In this document: piece after piece, positions 7,554 through 15,308 of the stretch
Layout: every line of letters starts with the position of its first letter
Numbering within the stretch: position 1 is the first letter of the stretch
Source: E44-bin32 sp041573795
GTDB taxonomy: Bacteria > Chloroflexota > Anaerolineae > Anaerolineales > E44-bin32
Assembly (NCBI GenBank): GCA_041573795.1
Contig: JBFFQB010000073.1
Coordinates: 1-16,733, forward strand
DNA length: 16,733 bases
Direction of reading: 5' to 3'
Notes under the pieces: generated by a model
Database searches by the model: none
What the model was told of the DNA's origin: nothing
What the model saw: only the letters and a program-made list of their open reading frames with translations
Made by a program: the position numbers and the translations under genes

Positions 7554-7665
7554 TGCCCATTTTTCAGTCATTCTTTCATCTACAACATCTGATATCGAGG
7601 CATGTCACAGGTATCGCTCACGCGACTATGAAGTTGCTGATAGATGTTCCCAGTGATCAGTTTCT

Positions 7666-10110
7666 TCAGGGTGTGACGTAGAGAGATGTGTACTGCCGGT
7701 AAGCCCAATATATGCTGCGGATATAGTCTTGAGGTTGCTGAATACGGACGATTTCGAGGAAGAGATCGGGGTCACCTTGCGCATCTAGAAACCAGGCGAG
7801 GGAATTACCTGGGCCAGCATTATACGCCGCCAGGGTTGCATATAAATCACCGTCGAATAACTCGCGTTGCTCGATCAAGTAAAGCACGCCATAGTGGACA
7901 CTCACAATCGGACGGAAAAGATCATCGCTCGTGTAATCCGCTGGCCATCCCGCCTTCGTCCACAGATATTCACCGGTGGAGGGGATGATCTGCATCAACC
8001 CTCTTGCAGCAGCATAAGAGGTCGCAAAACTTTCAAAGAGTGATTCCTGGCGATTCACCGAGAGGATAAAGAGACCATTAAAATCCGCGTTCGTAGCTTC
8101 GCTGAGGATTAAATCTCCAAAGTAAGGTCCGAAACGGACAAAGCTGAGATAGGCGTTTACAACCTCAGCGGGTTCCGATGCTAGTCCTGCAAGGTCAAGG
8201 ATCTCGGCTGACAGGTAGATTGCGGGTTGGTAAAGTCTTAGATCGACAAGATGGTTCATTAATCGGTACATCGATTCCGCATCGCCAGCAATCTCGTCTC
8301 GCAATAGGTTAAACTCAAGTTTGGCCTCAGCGTAAGACCCAATCTCCCACAATGCGTTACCTCTTAATACGCGAGGGTTGTTTGCTAAGGATGGACCGAG
8401 GCCAGTTAAATCGAGATCAACAGAGAGGCCGAAGGTTTGGCGCAACCAATCATCGCCTTCACGACGCAGCGCGGCGAGATCCTGCGGGAATTGAAAGGCG
8501 CCTTCCGATGTAAATGGAGCCCGTCCGCGGAGCAGGTCGTCTGCCCTAAGCCCATAATATCCGCCCGGATCGGCAGCCAGCGCAAATTGCCAGGCCGATT
8601 GTGCCTGTTCGGACTCACCCAGAGCGATATAGGTTTTCCCGATCCACAGTTGGTCGGCGGCACGGTCTGCCGGTGAGCCAGCCAATTCCAAGGCTTTCTG
8701 GAAACTGTTCAAAGCCTGCGCGTTTTCACCAAGCCGGAAGCTCGCAATGCCACTCTTGAAGCGAGCTTCATGTGCTTTTTCATAGGTCGGATGTTCATCA
8801 GCGACGCGATCCCAGAGATCGATGGCCTGGCTAAGCTGACCGCCGAGCTCGGCAATTACGGCAGCATCATACATAAATTCTGCTGAACGGGGATGGTCTG
8901 GATTAAGCTCATGAAATGCCAGACTCAACTCCCAGCTAGCCTGATACTGTTCAAGATAAGCCCATAACGTACGAACTTGCTGCTCCCAAGCTAAAGGGAT
9001 GTTTTCATCCCCCGGGTGGGTTTCAATGAGCATATCCCACTCATCCATCGCTGCCTGATAATCTCCCTGGCTACGGTAGATCAAGGCGAGGTAATGATGA
9101 ACGATTCCAAGGTGCTCCTGAGGATCAGTACGGATATAGCCCTCGAATGCTGCCTGGGCGGCTACGTATTCATTGGAATAATAATGGACCAGGCCTCGCG
9201 CAAGATCATCCACGGGATAATTATCGTTGTACAAGGCCCCCAATGATGAGTATGCATCGACGGTTTGCGGATAATTTAAAACCGCATCGTTAAAAGCCTG
9301 TATCGCCGCTTCGCTATCCCCTAGCCATTGCAGCACCTTTCCGATCAAGAAATCCATTTGGGCTTTGATAATTGGCTCGTCATACTGGGCGTAGATGGTG
9401 CGATATAGCTCCAGTGCCTGTTCTTTCTGGCCCAGTCGATCCAACGTGCGGGCATATTTGATCTCAAGGTTTACGTCGTTCTCATCCAGCAAAACATCTA
9501 GGGCGCGCTTGTAGGCAGCGGCCGCTTCGTCATACATCCCGGCGTACGACCAGTCGTCCCCTTCCCGCTCTAAGATCCAGTCCTGAAGCGGCACGTCGGT
9601 TCGTTCTGCCGCGCTGGCAAAATCATTTGCTGCCTCGATGAAATTTCCCAACCGCTCTTGGGCATCTGCCCGCAGCAATAAAGCCTCCAGGGAACCCTCG
9701 CGCAAATCGAGGTCGAGAAATGCGCTGAGGGATTGGACGGCACCAGAGGAGTTTCCAACGGCGAGCAATGTGCGCGCTCGGCCCAACTCGGCTCGCACGA
9801 TTTCTTCCGGCTCCAAAGCGAAAATTACAGCCTGGTCATATCCGGCGAGTGCTCGCTCCCAATCGCCGTTATATTCAGCTTTCTCGGCTGCATCGAGAAA
9901 CAAGTTTGTATCCGGCGTGGGCGATGGTGTCACGCTAGGTGTAAGGGTCGGTTCTGATGTTGGAGTGAACGTTGGTGATGCTGTAGGCGTCAAGCTTTCA
10001 ACCGCGCTACATCCAAGCAGCAAGGCTGCGCATATAACTCCGAGGAAGAGTGCAACGAGTCCTGATCGATTCACGCTGGACATCATAAAGCACGGCCGGA
10101 GTGGGGTCAA
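7666..10110 (-). CDS. TPR-containing lytic transglycosylase lipoprotein (Slt70-like), TTG start
   Basis: Murein-cleaving enzyme that forms 1,6-anhydromuramyl ends, anchored outside the cytoplasmic membrane as a lipoprotein. The 814 residues comprise a signal peptide with lipobox LLGC (Cys34), a Thr/Pro/Ser-rich linker (about 41-67), a long helical region of TPR-like repeats (about 70-670) and a C-terminal SLT domain (about 675-808). The catalytic motif is NRQES, with the predicted acid Glu689, followed by ARGLMQIIPST (702-712) and YNAGPGN (763-769). The TTG at 10110 is preferred because AGGAGG lies five bases upstream; the in-frame ATGs at 10086 and 10083 have no ribosome-binding site. The architecture resembles E. 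coli Slt70, but with lipoprotein anchoring. It is divergent to the mtnA operon and upstream of rpoB. Exact subfamily is uncertain. Confidence 0.9.
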   Translation of the reverse strand: MTPLRPCFMMSSVNRSGLVALFLGVICAALLLGCSAVESLTPTASPTFTPTSEPTLTPSVTPSPTPDTNLFLDAAEKAEYNGDWERALAGYDQAVIFALEPEEIVRAELGRARTLLAVGNSSGAVQSLSAFLDLDLREGSLEALLLRADAQERLGNFIEAANDFASAAERTDVPLQDWILEREGDDWSYAGMYDEAAAAYKRALDVLLDENDVNLEIKYARTLDRLGQKEQALELYRTIYAQYDEPIIKAQMDFLIGKVLQWLGDSEAAIQAFNDAVLNYPQTVDAYSSLGALYNDNYPVDDLARGLVHYYSNEYVAAQAAFEGYIRTDPQEHLGIVHHYLALIYRSQGDYQAAMDEWDMLIETHPGDENIPLAWEQQVRTLWAYLEQYQASWELSLAFHELNPDHPRSAEFMYDAAVIAELGGQLSQAIDLWDRVADEHPTYEKAHEARFKSGIASFRLGENAQALNSFQKALELAGSPADRAADQLWIGKTYIALGESEQAQSAWQFALAADPGGYYGLRADDLLRGRAPFTSEGAFQFPQDLAALRREGDDWLRQTFGLSVDLDLTGLGPSLANNPRVLRGNALWEIGSYAEAKLEFNLLRDEIAGDAESMYRLMNHLVDLRLYQPAIYLSAEILDLAGLASEPAEVVNAYLSFVRFGPYFGDLILSEATNADFNGLFILSVNRQESLFESFATSYAAARGLMQIIPSTGEYLWTKAGWPADYTSDDLFRPIVSVHYGVLYLIEQRELFDGDLYATLAAYNAGPGNSLAWFLDAQGDPDLFLEIVRIQQPQDYIRSIYWAYRQYTSLYVTP

Positions 10111-10121
10111 TCTTGCCTCCT
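10111..10121 (-). promoter_or_regulatory. Ribosome-binding site deciding the TTG start of the transglycosylase
   Basis: Minus-strand AGGAGG (10121-10116) lies five bases before the TTG at 10110. It is 29 bases from the nearest ATG, too far to serve it. Confidence 0.75.
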
Positions 10122-10141
10122 ATCCGTCTGCGTGCTACACT
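10113..10141 (+). promoter_or_regulatory. Candidate promoter of the mtnA-ahcY operon
   Basis: Plus-strand -35-like TTGCCT (10113-10118), 17 bases, -10-like TACACT (10136-10141). Both are two mismatches from consensus, so the match is moderate. The predicted start is near 10148, about 50 bases before the mtnA ATG. The -35 overlaps, on the opposite strand, the ribosome-binding site of the divergent transglycosylase gene. Confidence 0.4.
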
Positions 10142-10159
10142 CTGCACATTCCAAACCTA

Positions 10160-10186
10160 GCGCTCTCTCCGCGAGGGCGCATTTTT
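10160..10186 (+). terminator. Terminator-like hairpin in the mtnA leader
   Basis: GCGCTCTC (10160-10167) pairs with GAGGGCGC (10173-10180) over eight pairs including one G-U, closing a 5-base loop. ATTTTT follows immediately. The structure ends 14 bases before the mtnA ATG, downstream of the candidate promoter, so on the plus strand it has attenuator geometry. On the minus strand no T-run follows it. Confidence 0.45.
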
Positions 10187-10199
10187 GTGTCTGGCAGCG

Positions 10200-11255
10200 A
10201 TGCGAACGATTACCTACAACCCAGAAATTCCAGCCGTTGAGATGATTGACCAACGCCAATTACCGGCGAAGCTCAAGCTCATCCAACTCAATGACCTTGA
10301 ACAAGTCATCGATGCGATAAAGGATATGGCTGTACGCGGCGCTCCGGCAATCGGTATCACGGCTGCATTTGGTTTGGCGCTGGCCGGAAGAGTGAGTGGC
10401 GCGGACACATTTTCAACCTGGGAAGCGGATATACGCAATGCAGCCAAGAGATTGATGGATGCAAGACCCACGGCGGTTAATTTACGCTGGGCTATCAACC
10501 GCATCCTTGGAATCATCGCATCCATGGAAGGTGTGGCTATCGGCGCTGCACAAAATCAGGTTGATCAGTATACCCAGATGATGGCCGATGAAGATGTTGA
10601 GATTAACCGGCGAATGGCTCAGTATGGTGCTGCCCTGCTTAAACATCATGCAAGCGTGATCCACCACTGCAACACTGGCGCTCTTGCTGCAGTCGATTAT
10701 GGAACGGCTTTAGGGGTAATTCGTTATGCCCATGAGAGCGGGAAGACCATCCATGTGCTCGTAGATGAGACTCGTCCAAGATTGCAGGGCTCCCGTCTCA
10801 CTGCTTGGGAGCTTGAGCAATATGGGATCAACTATGACATTATCGTAGATAGCGCGGCCGGTTTTTTCTTGCAGCGCCAGGAAGTGGATGCCGTGCTGGT
10901 CGGAGCAGACCGTATCGCAGCGAATGGTGATGTCGTCAATAAAATCGGTACCTACCCGCTCGCCTTAGCCGCCAAGGCTTCTTCGGTTCCCTTCTACTGT
11001 GTGGCTCCCCATTCCACCTTCGATCTGGAGATCGCTGAAGGCAAGGACATACCCATCGAAGAGCGAGCTGTATCTGAAGTAACTTCGCTGCAACTGCACG
11101 ATAGGAAAGTCACGCCTGAAGGAGCCAGTGCGCGCAACCCCGCTTTTGATCTCACGCCAAACCATCTGATCACTACCTTCGTCACTGAGTTCGGCCTGAT
11201 CCATCCACCCTATAAAGAGAATATCCCCTCCACTTTTCAAGAGGCAAATTCATGA
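10200..11255 (+). CDS. mtnA: S-methyl-5-thioribose-1-phosphate isomerase
   Basis: Converts methylthioribose-1-phosphate to methylthioribulose-1-phosphate in methionine salvage. Homologues of the same fold act on ribose-1,5-bisphosphate or 5-deoxyribose-1-phosphate, so substrate is inferred. From the ATG at 10200 the product is 351 residues, normal for the family. Visible signatures are MAVRGAPAIGITAA (43-56), RPTAVNLRWAINR (89-101), HCNTG with the predicted catalytic Cys157 (156-160), and GADRIAANGDVVNKIGTY with the predicted catalytic Asp237 (235-252). An in-frame TTG at 10185 is possible, but it sits in the T-run of the leader hairpin; neither start has a strong Shine-Dalgarno. The stop overlaps the next start as ATGA, implying translational coupling to the adenosine kinase. 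It is the first gene of the five-gene operon. Confidence 0.9.
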   Translation: MRTITYNPEIPAVEMIDQRQLPAKLKLIQLNDLEQVIDAIKDMAVRGAPAIGITAAFGLALAGRVSGADTFSTWEADIRNAAKRLMDARPTAVNLRWAINRILGIIASMEGVAIGAAQNQVDQYTQMMADEDVEINRRMAQYGAALLKHHASVIHHCNTGALAAVDYGTALGVIRYAHESGKTIHVLVDETRPRLQGSRLTAWELEQYGINYDIIVDSAAGFFLQRQEVDAVLVGADRIAANGDVVNKIGTYPLALAAKASSVPFYCVAPHSTFDLEIAEGKDIPIEERAVSEVTSLQLHDRKVTPEGASARNPAFDLTPNHLITTFVTEFGLIHPPYKENIPSTFQEANS

Positions 11256-12211
11256 ATATTGTTTTGACCGGCTCTATTGCCTTTGATTACCTCATGACCT
11301 TCCCCGGATATTTCAAAGACAATATTTTGCCAGAGAAGATAGAAAATATCAGTCTGTCCTTCCTGGTAGATTCTCTCATCCGTCGACCGGGAGGCATCGC
11401 CGCCAATATTGGATATACCCTGGCACTCCTGGGCGAATCCCCCAAGGTGATGGCGACGGTTGGCTCTGACTTTGAGGAACAGCGTACATGGCTTGAATCG
11501 CACGGTGTGGATACGTCCGCCATTTTGATGATCCCCGACCAGCTTACCGCCTCATTTTTCGTCACGACCGATCGTGCCAACGCTCAGATCGCCAGTTTTT
11601 TTCCAGGTGCGATGGATCGGGCTACCGAGCTTACCTTAGAGGATCTGGAGCCAAAACCTGATATTGTAGTGGTTTCGCCGAATAACCCGCAGGCAATGTC
11701 GAACTACATCGAGCAGTCGAGCACCATCGGATCCAGGCTTATCTACGATCCCAGCCAACAGATTGTGCGGCTCGATGGAAAAAAATTGACCATCGGAATT
11801 GAATCAGCGGAAGCGCTGTTTTGCAACGATTATGAATTCGGCTTGATCCAGGAGAAGACCGGTTTAGATCTCGATGCTATCCTTCGAACAACAGCTTTTG
11901 TAGTCGTGACACGCGGGGAGCAGGGTGTTACCGTAGCTACGAAAGAAGAGCGAGTCGAGGTCCCGGCTGTCCCACCCGAGAAGGTTTCCGATCCGACAGG
12001 CGTCGGTGATGCCTTCCGGGGGGGATTCTTCAAAGGATATCTTGATCAGCTTCCCCTCCCCCTCTGCGCTCAGATGGGCGCCCTTGCTGCCGCATATTGT
12101 CTTGAACAAGATGGCCCCCAAGGCCACCATTTCACCCCCAGGGAATTTGTTGATCGTTTCCGCAGGCACTTTGATGACGGGGGTGCGCTGGATCATCTGG
12201 CTGAAAGCTAG
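11252..12211 (+). CDS. adoK: Adenosine kinase, PfkB family, mycobacterial AdoK type
   Basis: PfkB-family sugar/nucleoside kinase of 319 residues, predicted to phosphorylate adenosine to AMP. It starts MNIVLTGSIAFDYLMTFPG. GGIAANIGYTLALLG (47-61) is the family N-terminal glycine motif. DPTGVGDAFRGG (247-258) is the ATP/anion-hole signature, with the catalytic base Asp253. From memory it resembles Mycobacterium tuberculosis AdoK closely: GSIA-D-LM-FPG, LSFLVD, AQIASFFPGAM and YDPSQQ all have counterparts. Phe102/103 and Phe116 sit where that enzyme stacks the adenine ring. Adenosine specificity also fits the operon, because AhcY downstream releases adenosine. The ATG overlaps the mtnA stop by four bases. 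An alternative is a ribokinase-like or other nucleoside kinase, which I consider less likely. Confidence 0.85.
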   Translation: MNIVLTGSIAFDYLMTFPGYFKDNILPEKIENISLSFLVDSLIRRPGGIAANIGYTLALLGESPKVMATVGSDFEEQRTWLESHGVDTSAILMIPDQLTASFFVTTDRANAQIASFFPGAMDRATELTLEDLEPKPDIVVVSPNNPQAMSNYIEQSSTIGSRLIYDPSQQIVRLDGKKLTIGIESAEALFCNDYEFGLIQEKTGLDLDAILRTTAFVVVTRGEQGVTVATKEERVEVPAVPPEKVSDPTGVGDAFRGGFFKGYLDQLPLPLCAQMGALAAAYCLEQDGPQGHHFTPREFVDRFRRHFDDGGALDHLAES

Positions 12212-12213
12212 AC

Positions 12214-12981
12214 GTGAAGATCAGCGATACGGTGCCAAAAGAACGCATACGGTCAATCCTCGAGCAGGACTTGATCTGGTCGGTCTATGCTCTTGCCGAT
12301 CTCGATCCTGAACATGATCCCTTCAGCGAATGGCACGTTTCCGGAGAGAGTTTGTTGCTGCGCTATTCGGGATTGGCATCTCCAATTTTATTTGCAATAG
12401 GGGAGATCGCCGATTTTCAGAAACTGCTTGGAACCATACCTTCCGGTGAGTATCAAATCTCTTTTCCTCAAAACTTGCTCTTCTCCTTGCCGAACTTCGT
12501 TTCCGTCCAGCAGACAATCCCGATGTTGCGCATGTATTACACCGGGCAGACGCTCTCCCAGCCCGTCGGAGAAAATGTCCGACCATTGGGGATGGAAGAT
12601 CTCGCCCAGATAGAGCAACTCTTCGCCGGCAAGGAGGATGCTCCCGATGGTTATCACCCGCGCCAGGTATCGCTCGGCCCCTTTGCGGGAATCTGGGACG
12701 CCGGGAAACTGATCGCAACTGCGGGAGTCCATGTGCTCTCTAAAGAGCATAATTTGGCTGCGCTGGGTAATATATATACCCACCCCGAATGGCGTAGAAG
12801 AGGCTTTGCAAGAGCCTGCACAACGAGAATATTGTTTGACTTGATGGAACTCGGCGCAACAACCATCGTGTTAAATGTAGGGCAGGAGAATATGAAAGCG
12901 ATCAAGCTCTACCAAAGCCTTGGATTTATTTCCCACTGTCCCTTTTATGAAGGAATAGTTCAGATCAACCCAACGGGTTGA
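12214..12981 (+). CDS. GNAT-family N-acetyltransferase, GTG start
   Basis: 255-residue protein with a poorly recognisable N-terminal half and a C-terminal GNAT fold. Motif A is GNIYTHPEWRRRGFARA (185-201), containing the acetyl-CoA pyrophosphate-binding R-x-x-G-x-A pattern. Motif B is LNVGQENMKAIKLYQSLGF (220-238), typical of the family. The arrangement, a divergent N-terminal domain followed by an acetyl-CoA-binding domain, is common among uncharacterised GNAT proteins. The substrate cannot be predicted. The GTG at 12214 begins two bases after the adoK stop, with only a weak GAAAG upstream, so translation is probably coupled. AKR follows after 24 bases. Its place in a SAM by-product salvage operon suggests a linked small-molecule or protein substrate, but nothing in the sequence shows it. 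Confidence 0.85.
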   Translation: MKISDTVPKERIRSILEQDLIWSVYALADLDPEHDPFSEWHVSGESLLLRYSGLASPILFAIGEIADFQKLLGTIPSGEYQISFPQNLLFSLPNFVSVQQTIPMLRMYYTGQTLSQPVGENVRPLGMEDLAQIEQLFAGKEDAPDGYHPRQVSLGPFAGIWDAGKLIATAGVHVLSKEHNLAALGNIYTHPEWRRRGFARACTTRILFDLMELGATTIVLNVGQENMKAIKLYQSLGFISHCPFYEGIVQINPTG

Positions 12982-13005
12982 GGATCAAGGATAGAGGAGA
13001 ATCAA

Positions 13006-13977
13006 ATGGAGTATGTCTCTTTAGGTCGCTCGGGTCTCAAAGTGAGCCCACTTTGCCTGGGTACGATGAATTTTGGACCGCACACATCAGAAGCCGACAG
13101 CTTTGAGATCATGGATAACGCATTGGAGCTTGGCATTAATTTCTTTGATACAGCCAATGTTTACGGATGGGAGACAGGTGAGGGGATCACCGAGCAAATC
13201 ATAGGCCGCTGGATTGCCCAGGGGGGTAGCCGTCGTGAGAAGATCGTCCTTGCAACCAAGGTCTATGGTCGCATGGGGGATTGGCCAAATGAGCAGCGCC
13301 TTTCGGCGTACCATATCCGTCAAGCCTGCGAGGATAGTTTGCGGCGGATGCAGACTGATCACATCGACCTATATCAGATGCATCACATCGATCGCGATAC
13401 CCCGTGGGAGGAGATCTGGCAGGCTATGGAGCAGCTCGTGCGTGAGGGAAAGGTGCTCTATGTTGGTAGCAGCAACTTCGCCGGTTGGCACCTTGCTCAG
13501 GCGCAGGAAAGCGCTTCCCGACGTCATTTCTATGGATTAATTTCTGAACAAAGCCTTTATAACCTCTCTGCTCGCATGATCGAGCTTGAAGTCATCCCTG
13601 CCTGTGAAGCCTATGGATTGGGTATCATCCCCTGGAGCCCGCTTGCAGGAGGGATGCTTGGAGGGGCTTTAACCAAGGCGAAGGAAGGGCGTCGAGCAGG
13701 GAAACACACGCTGGCGCAGATCGAAGAGCATAAATCCCAACTCGAAGCGTATGAGAAACTCTGTAAAAGCGTCGGGGAAGAGCCTGCAGATGTCGCGTTG
13801 GCCTGGCTGCTGCATCAGCCTGCAGTTACCTCACCCATCATTGGGCCCCGTACCCTCAAGCAGTTAAAAGGAAGCTTACGGGCGCTAGAGATCAATCTTG
13901 AAGAGCAAATCCTGGCTACGCTGGATGAGATCTGGCCTGGGCCGGGTGGGTCCGCACCCGAGGCGTACGCGTGGTAA
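13006..13977 (+). CDS. Aldo/keto reductase
   Basis: NADPH-dependent (beta/alpha)8-barrel oxidoreductase acting on aldehydes or ketones, cytoplasmic, 323 residues. It starts MEYVSLGRSGLKVSPLCLGT. The catalytic tetrad is complete: Asp48 in FFDTANVYG, Tyr53, Lys85 in LATKVYG, and His126 in DLYQMHHID. The cofactor end of the barrel shows VGSSNFAGW, ISEQSLYNL, PWSPLAGGML and SPIIGPRTLKQL. The family resembles the YajO/Tas-type bacterial AKRs, whose natural substrates are mostly unknown. The ATG has AGGAG eight bases upstream, and the gene lies 24 bases after the acetyltransferase and 41 bases before ahcY. It might reduce an aldehyde formed from a methylthio- or deoxy-sugar intermediate, but that is speculation from context alone. 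Confidence 0.93.
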   Translation: MEYVSLGRSGLKVSPLCLGTMNFGPHTSEADSFEIMDNALELGINFFDTANVYGWETGEGITEQIIGRWIAQGGSRREKIVLATKVYGRMGDWPNEQRLSAYHIRQACEDSLRRMQTDHIDLYQMHHIDRDTPWEEIWQAMEQLVREGKVLYVGSSNFAGWHLAQAQESASRRHFYGLISEQSLYNLSARMIELEVIPACEAYGLGIIPWSPLAGGMLGGALTKAKEGRRAGKHTLAQIEEHKSQLEAYEKLCKSVGEEPADVALAWLLHQPAVTSPIIGPRTLKQLKGSLRALEINLEEQILATLDEIWPGPGGSAPEAYAW

Positions 13978-14018
13978 GATGGTGGGCTGAAATCCTTTAC
14001 CAAATAGTGGAGTAGCAC

Positions 14019-15281
14019 ATGAGTTCAGATTATGACGTGAAAGATCTCTCCCTGGCCGAAGGCGGGCGGCGCAGGATCCAATGGGCAGAGCAAGAGATGC
14101 CCGTCCTGCGACAGGTGCATGAGCGTTTCCAAAAAGAATTACCTTTTAAAGGATTGCGAGTTTCTGCCTGCCTGCATGTGACCACAGAAACCGCGAACTT
14201 GATGCGAACGTTGCAGTCAGGTGGAGCCGAGGTTGTATTGGCCGCTTCCAATCCTTTGTCAACGCAGGATGACGTCGCCGCTTCGCTCGTTTCTCACGAT
14301 GAGATTCGGGTCTACGCCATCAAGGGCGAGGATAACGATACCTATTACAGTCACATCCATTCCGCCTTGGACCTCGAGCCCCATTTCACCATGGATGATG
14401 GCGCCGACCTGGTCAGCACCCTGCATAAAGATCGGCAAGCTTTGCTTGGGAACGTCCAGGGAGGCACTGAAGAGACTACAACTGGGGTGATCCGTTTGCG
14501 CGCGATGGCGGCGGATGGTGCCTTGAACTACCCCATCATCGCTGTGAATGACGCCATGACCAAGCACTTCTTTGATAACCGCTATGGCACAGGACAGTCA
14601 ACCATTGATGGGATCGTGCGGGCCACCAACATCCTTTTGGCGGGCAAAACATTTGTTGTGGCAGGGTATGGTTGGTGCGGGCGTGGGCTGGCGATGCGAG
14701 CGCGCGGGATGGGCTCAAATGTTATTGTGACCGAGATCGATCCACTGTCGGCACTCGAGGCAGTTATGGATGGATTCCGGGTGATGCCAATGAACGAGGC
14801 CGCTGCGCTGGGTGACATATTCTGCAGTCTCACAGGTGATATCAACGTGATCGACACCCAGCACTTTGAACGTATGAAGGATGGCGCCATCGTTTCAAAT
14901 TCAGGTCATTTTAACGTTGAGATCAATATTCCTGGATTAGAAGGATTGGCGAAGGAGAAACGGCGTCCACGCGAATTTATTGATCAATATATCCTCAAAG
15001 ATGGTCGTTCCATCAATCTGCTTGGCGAGGGTCGCCTGATCAATCTGGCCGCTGCTGAAGGCCATCCTGCCAGCGTCATGGATATGTCCTTCGCCAATCA
15101 GGCTCTATCGCTTGAGTGGCTGTTGCAAAACGCTGAGGAACTGGAAAAGCGTGTCTACACAATCCCGGAAGAATTGGATCGTGAGATCGCCCGTCTGAAA
15201 CTTGAAGCGATGAAGGTTGAGATTGATACCCTCACGCAGCAACAGATCGAGTATCTCGCCTCGTGGGAAGAGGGAACCTAA
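14019..15281 (+). CDS. ahcY: S-adenosylhomocysteinase, short archaeal/thermophile type
   Basis: NAD-dependent hydrolase that splits S-adenosylhomocysteine into adenosine and homocysteine, relieving product inhibition of methyltransferases. The 420 residues contain CLHVTTETANLM (51-62), NVQGGTEETTTGVIRL (145-160), VNDAMTKHFFDNRYGTGQST (176-195), the Rossmann motif GYGWCGRG (216-223) and SNSGHFNVEI (293-302). The long insertion of many proteobacterial enzymes is absent. The C-terminus ends YLASWEEGT instead of the usual KPDHYRY tail, which supplies Lys and Tyr to the neighbouring subunit's NAD site in the common form. That is the short type known from archaea and Thermotoga. TGGAG precedes the ATG by about nine bases. 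It is the last gene of the operon, with the 28-bp palindromic terminator 27 bases downstream. Adenosine from this reaction is the natural substrate of AdoK upstream. Confidence 0.96.
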   Translation: MSSDYDVKDLSLAEGGRRRIQWAEQEMPVLRQVHERFQKELPFKGLRVSACLHVTTETANLMRTLQSGGAEVVLAASNPLSTQDDVAASLVSHDEIRVYAIKGEDNDTYYSHIHSALDLEPHFTMDDGADLVSTLHKDRQALLGNVQGGTEETTTGVIRLRAMAADGALNYPIIAVNDAMTKHFFDNRYGTGQSTIDGIVRATNILLAGKTFVVAGYGWCGRGLAMRARGMGSNVIVTEIDPLSALEAVMDGFRVMPMNEAAALGDIFCSLTGDINVIDTQHFERMKDGAIVSNSGHFNVEINIPGLEGLAKEKRRPREFIDQYILKDGRSINLLGEGRLINLAAAEGHPASVMDMSFANQALSLEWLLQNAEELEKRVYTIPEELDREIARLKLEAMKVEIDTLTQQQIEYLASWEEGT

Positions 15282-15308
15282 ATCACTTGATACTTGGCTG
15301 GCATGTAA

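Larger units (their letters stand above)
7363..7665. other. 303-base intergenic region between the transglycosylase and rpoB
   Basis: No coding sequence with a plausible start and family is visible on either strand. The half nearest rpoB holds the rpoB promoter, the attenuator-like hairpin and the ribosome-binding site. The half nearest the transglycosylase stop (7554-7665) is AT-richer. It contains scattered short inverted repeats (such as AACATCT and AGATGTT about 50 bases apart) but no clean terminator for the upstream gene. Read-through from the transglycosylase into rpoB is therefore possible. Confidence 0.6.

Noticed and set aside
9910..9990. Tandem DNA repeat in the transglycosylase linker
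   Set aside because: The Thr/Pro pattern is a protein low-complexity linker with diverged codons, not a clean nucleotide repeat or CRISPR-like array.
10142..10200. SAM or SAH riboswitch before mtnA
   Set aside because: Only about 50 leader bases with a single hairpin; no multi-helix junction or conserved core that I can recognise. The 41-base gap before ahcY is also too short for an SAH riboswitch.
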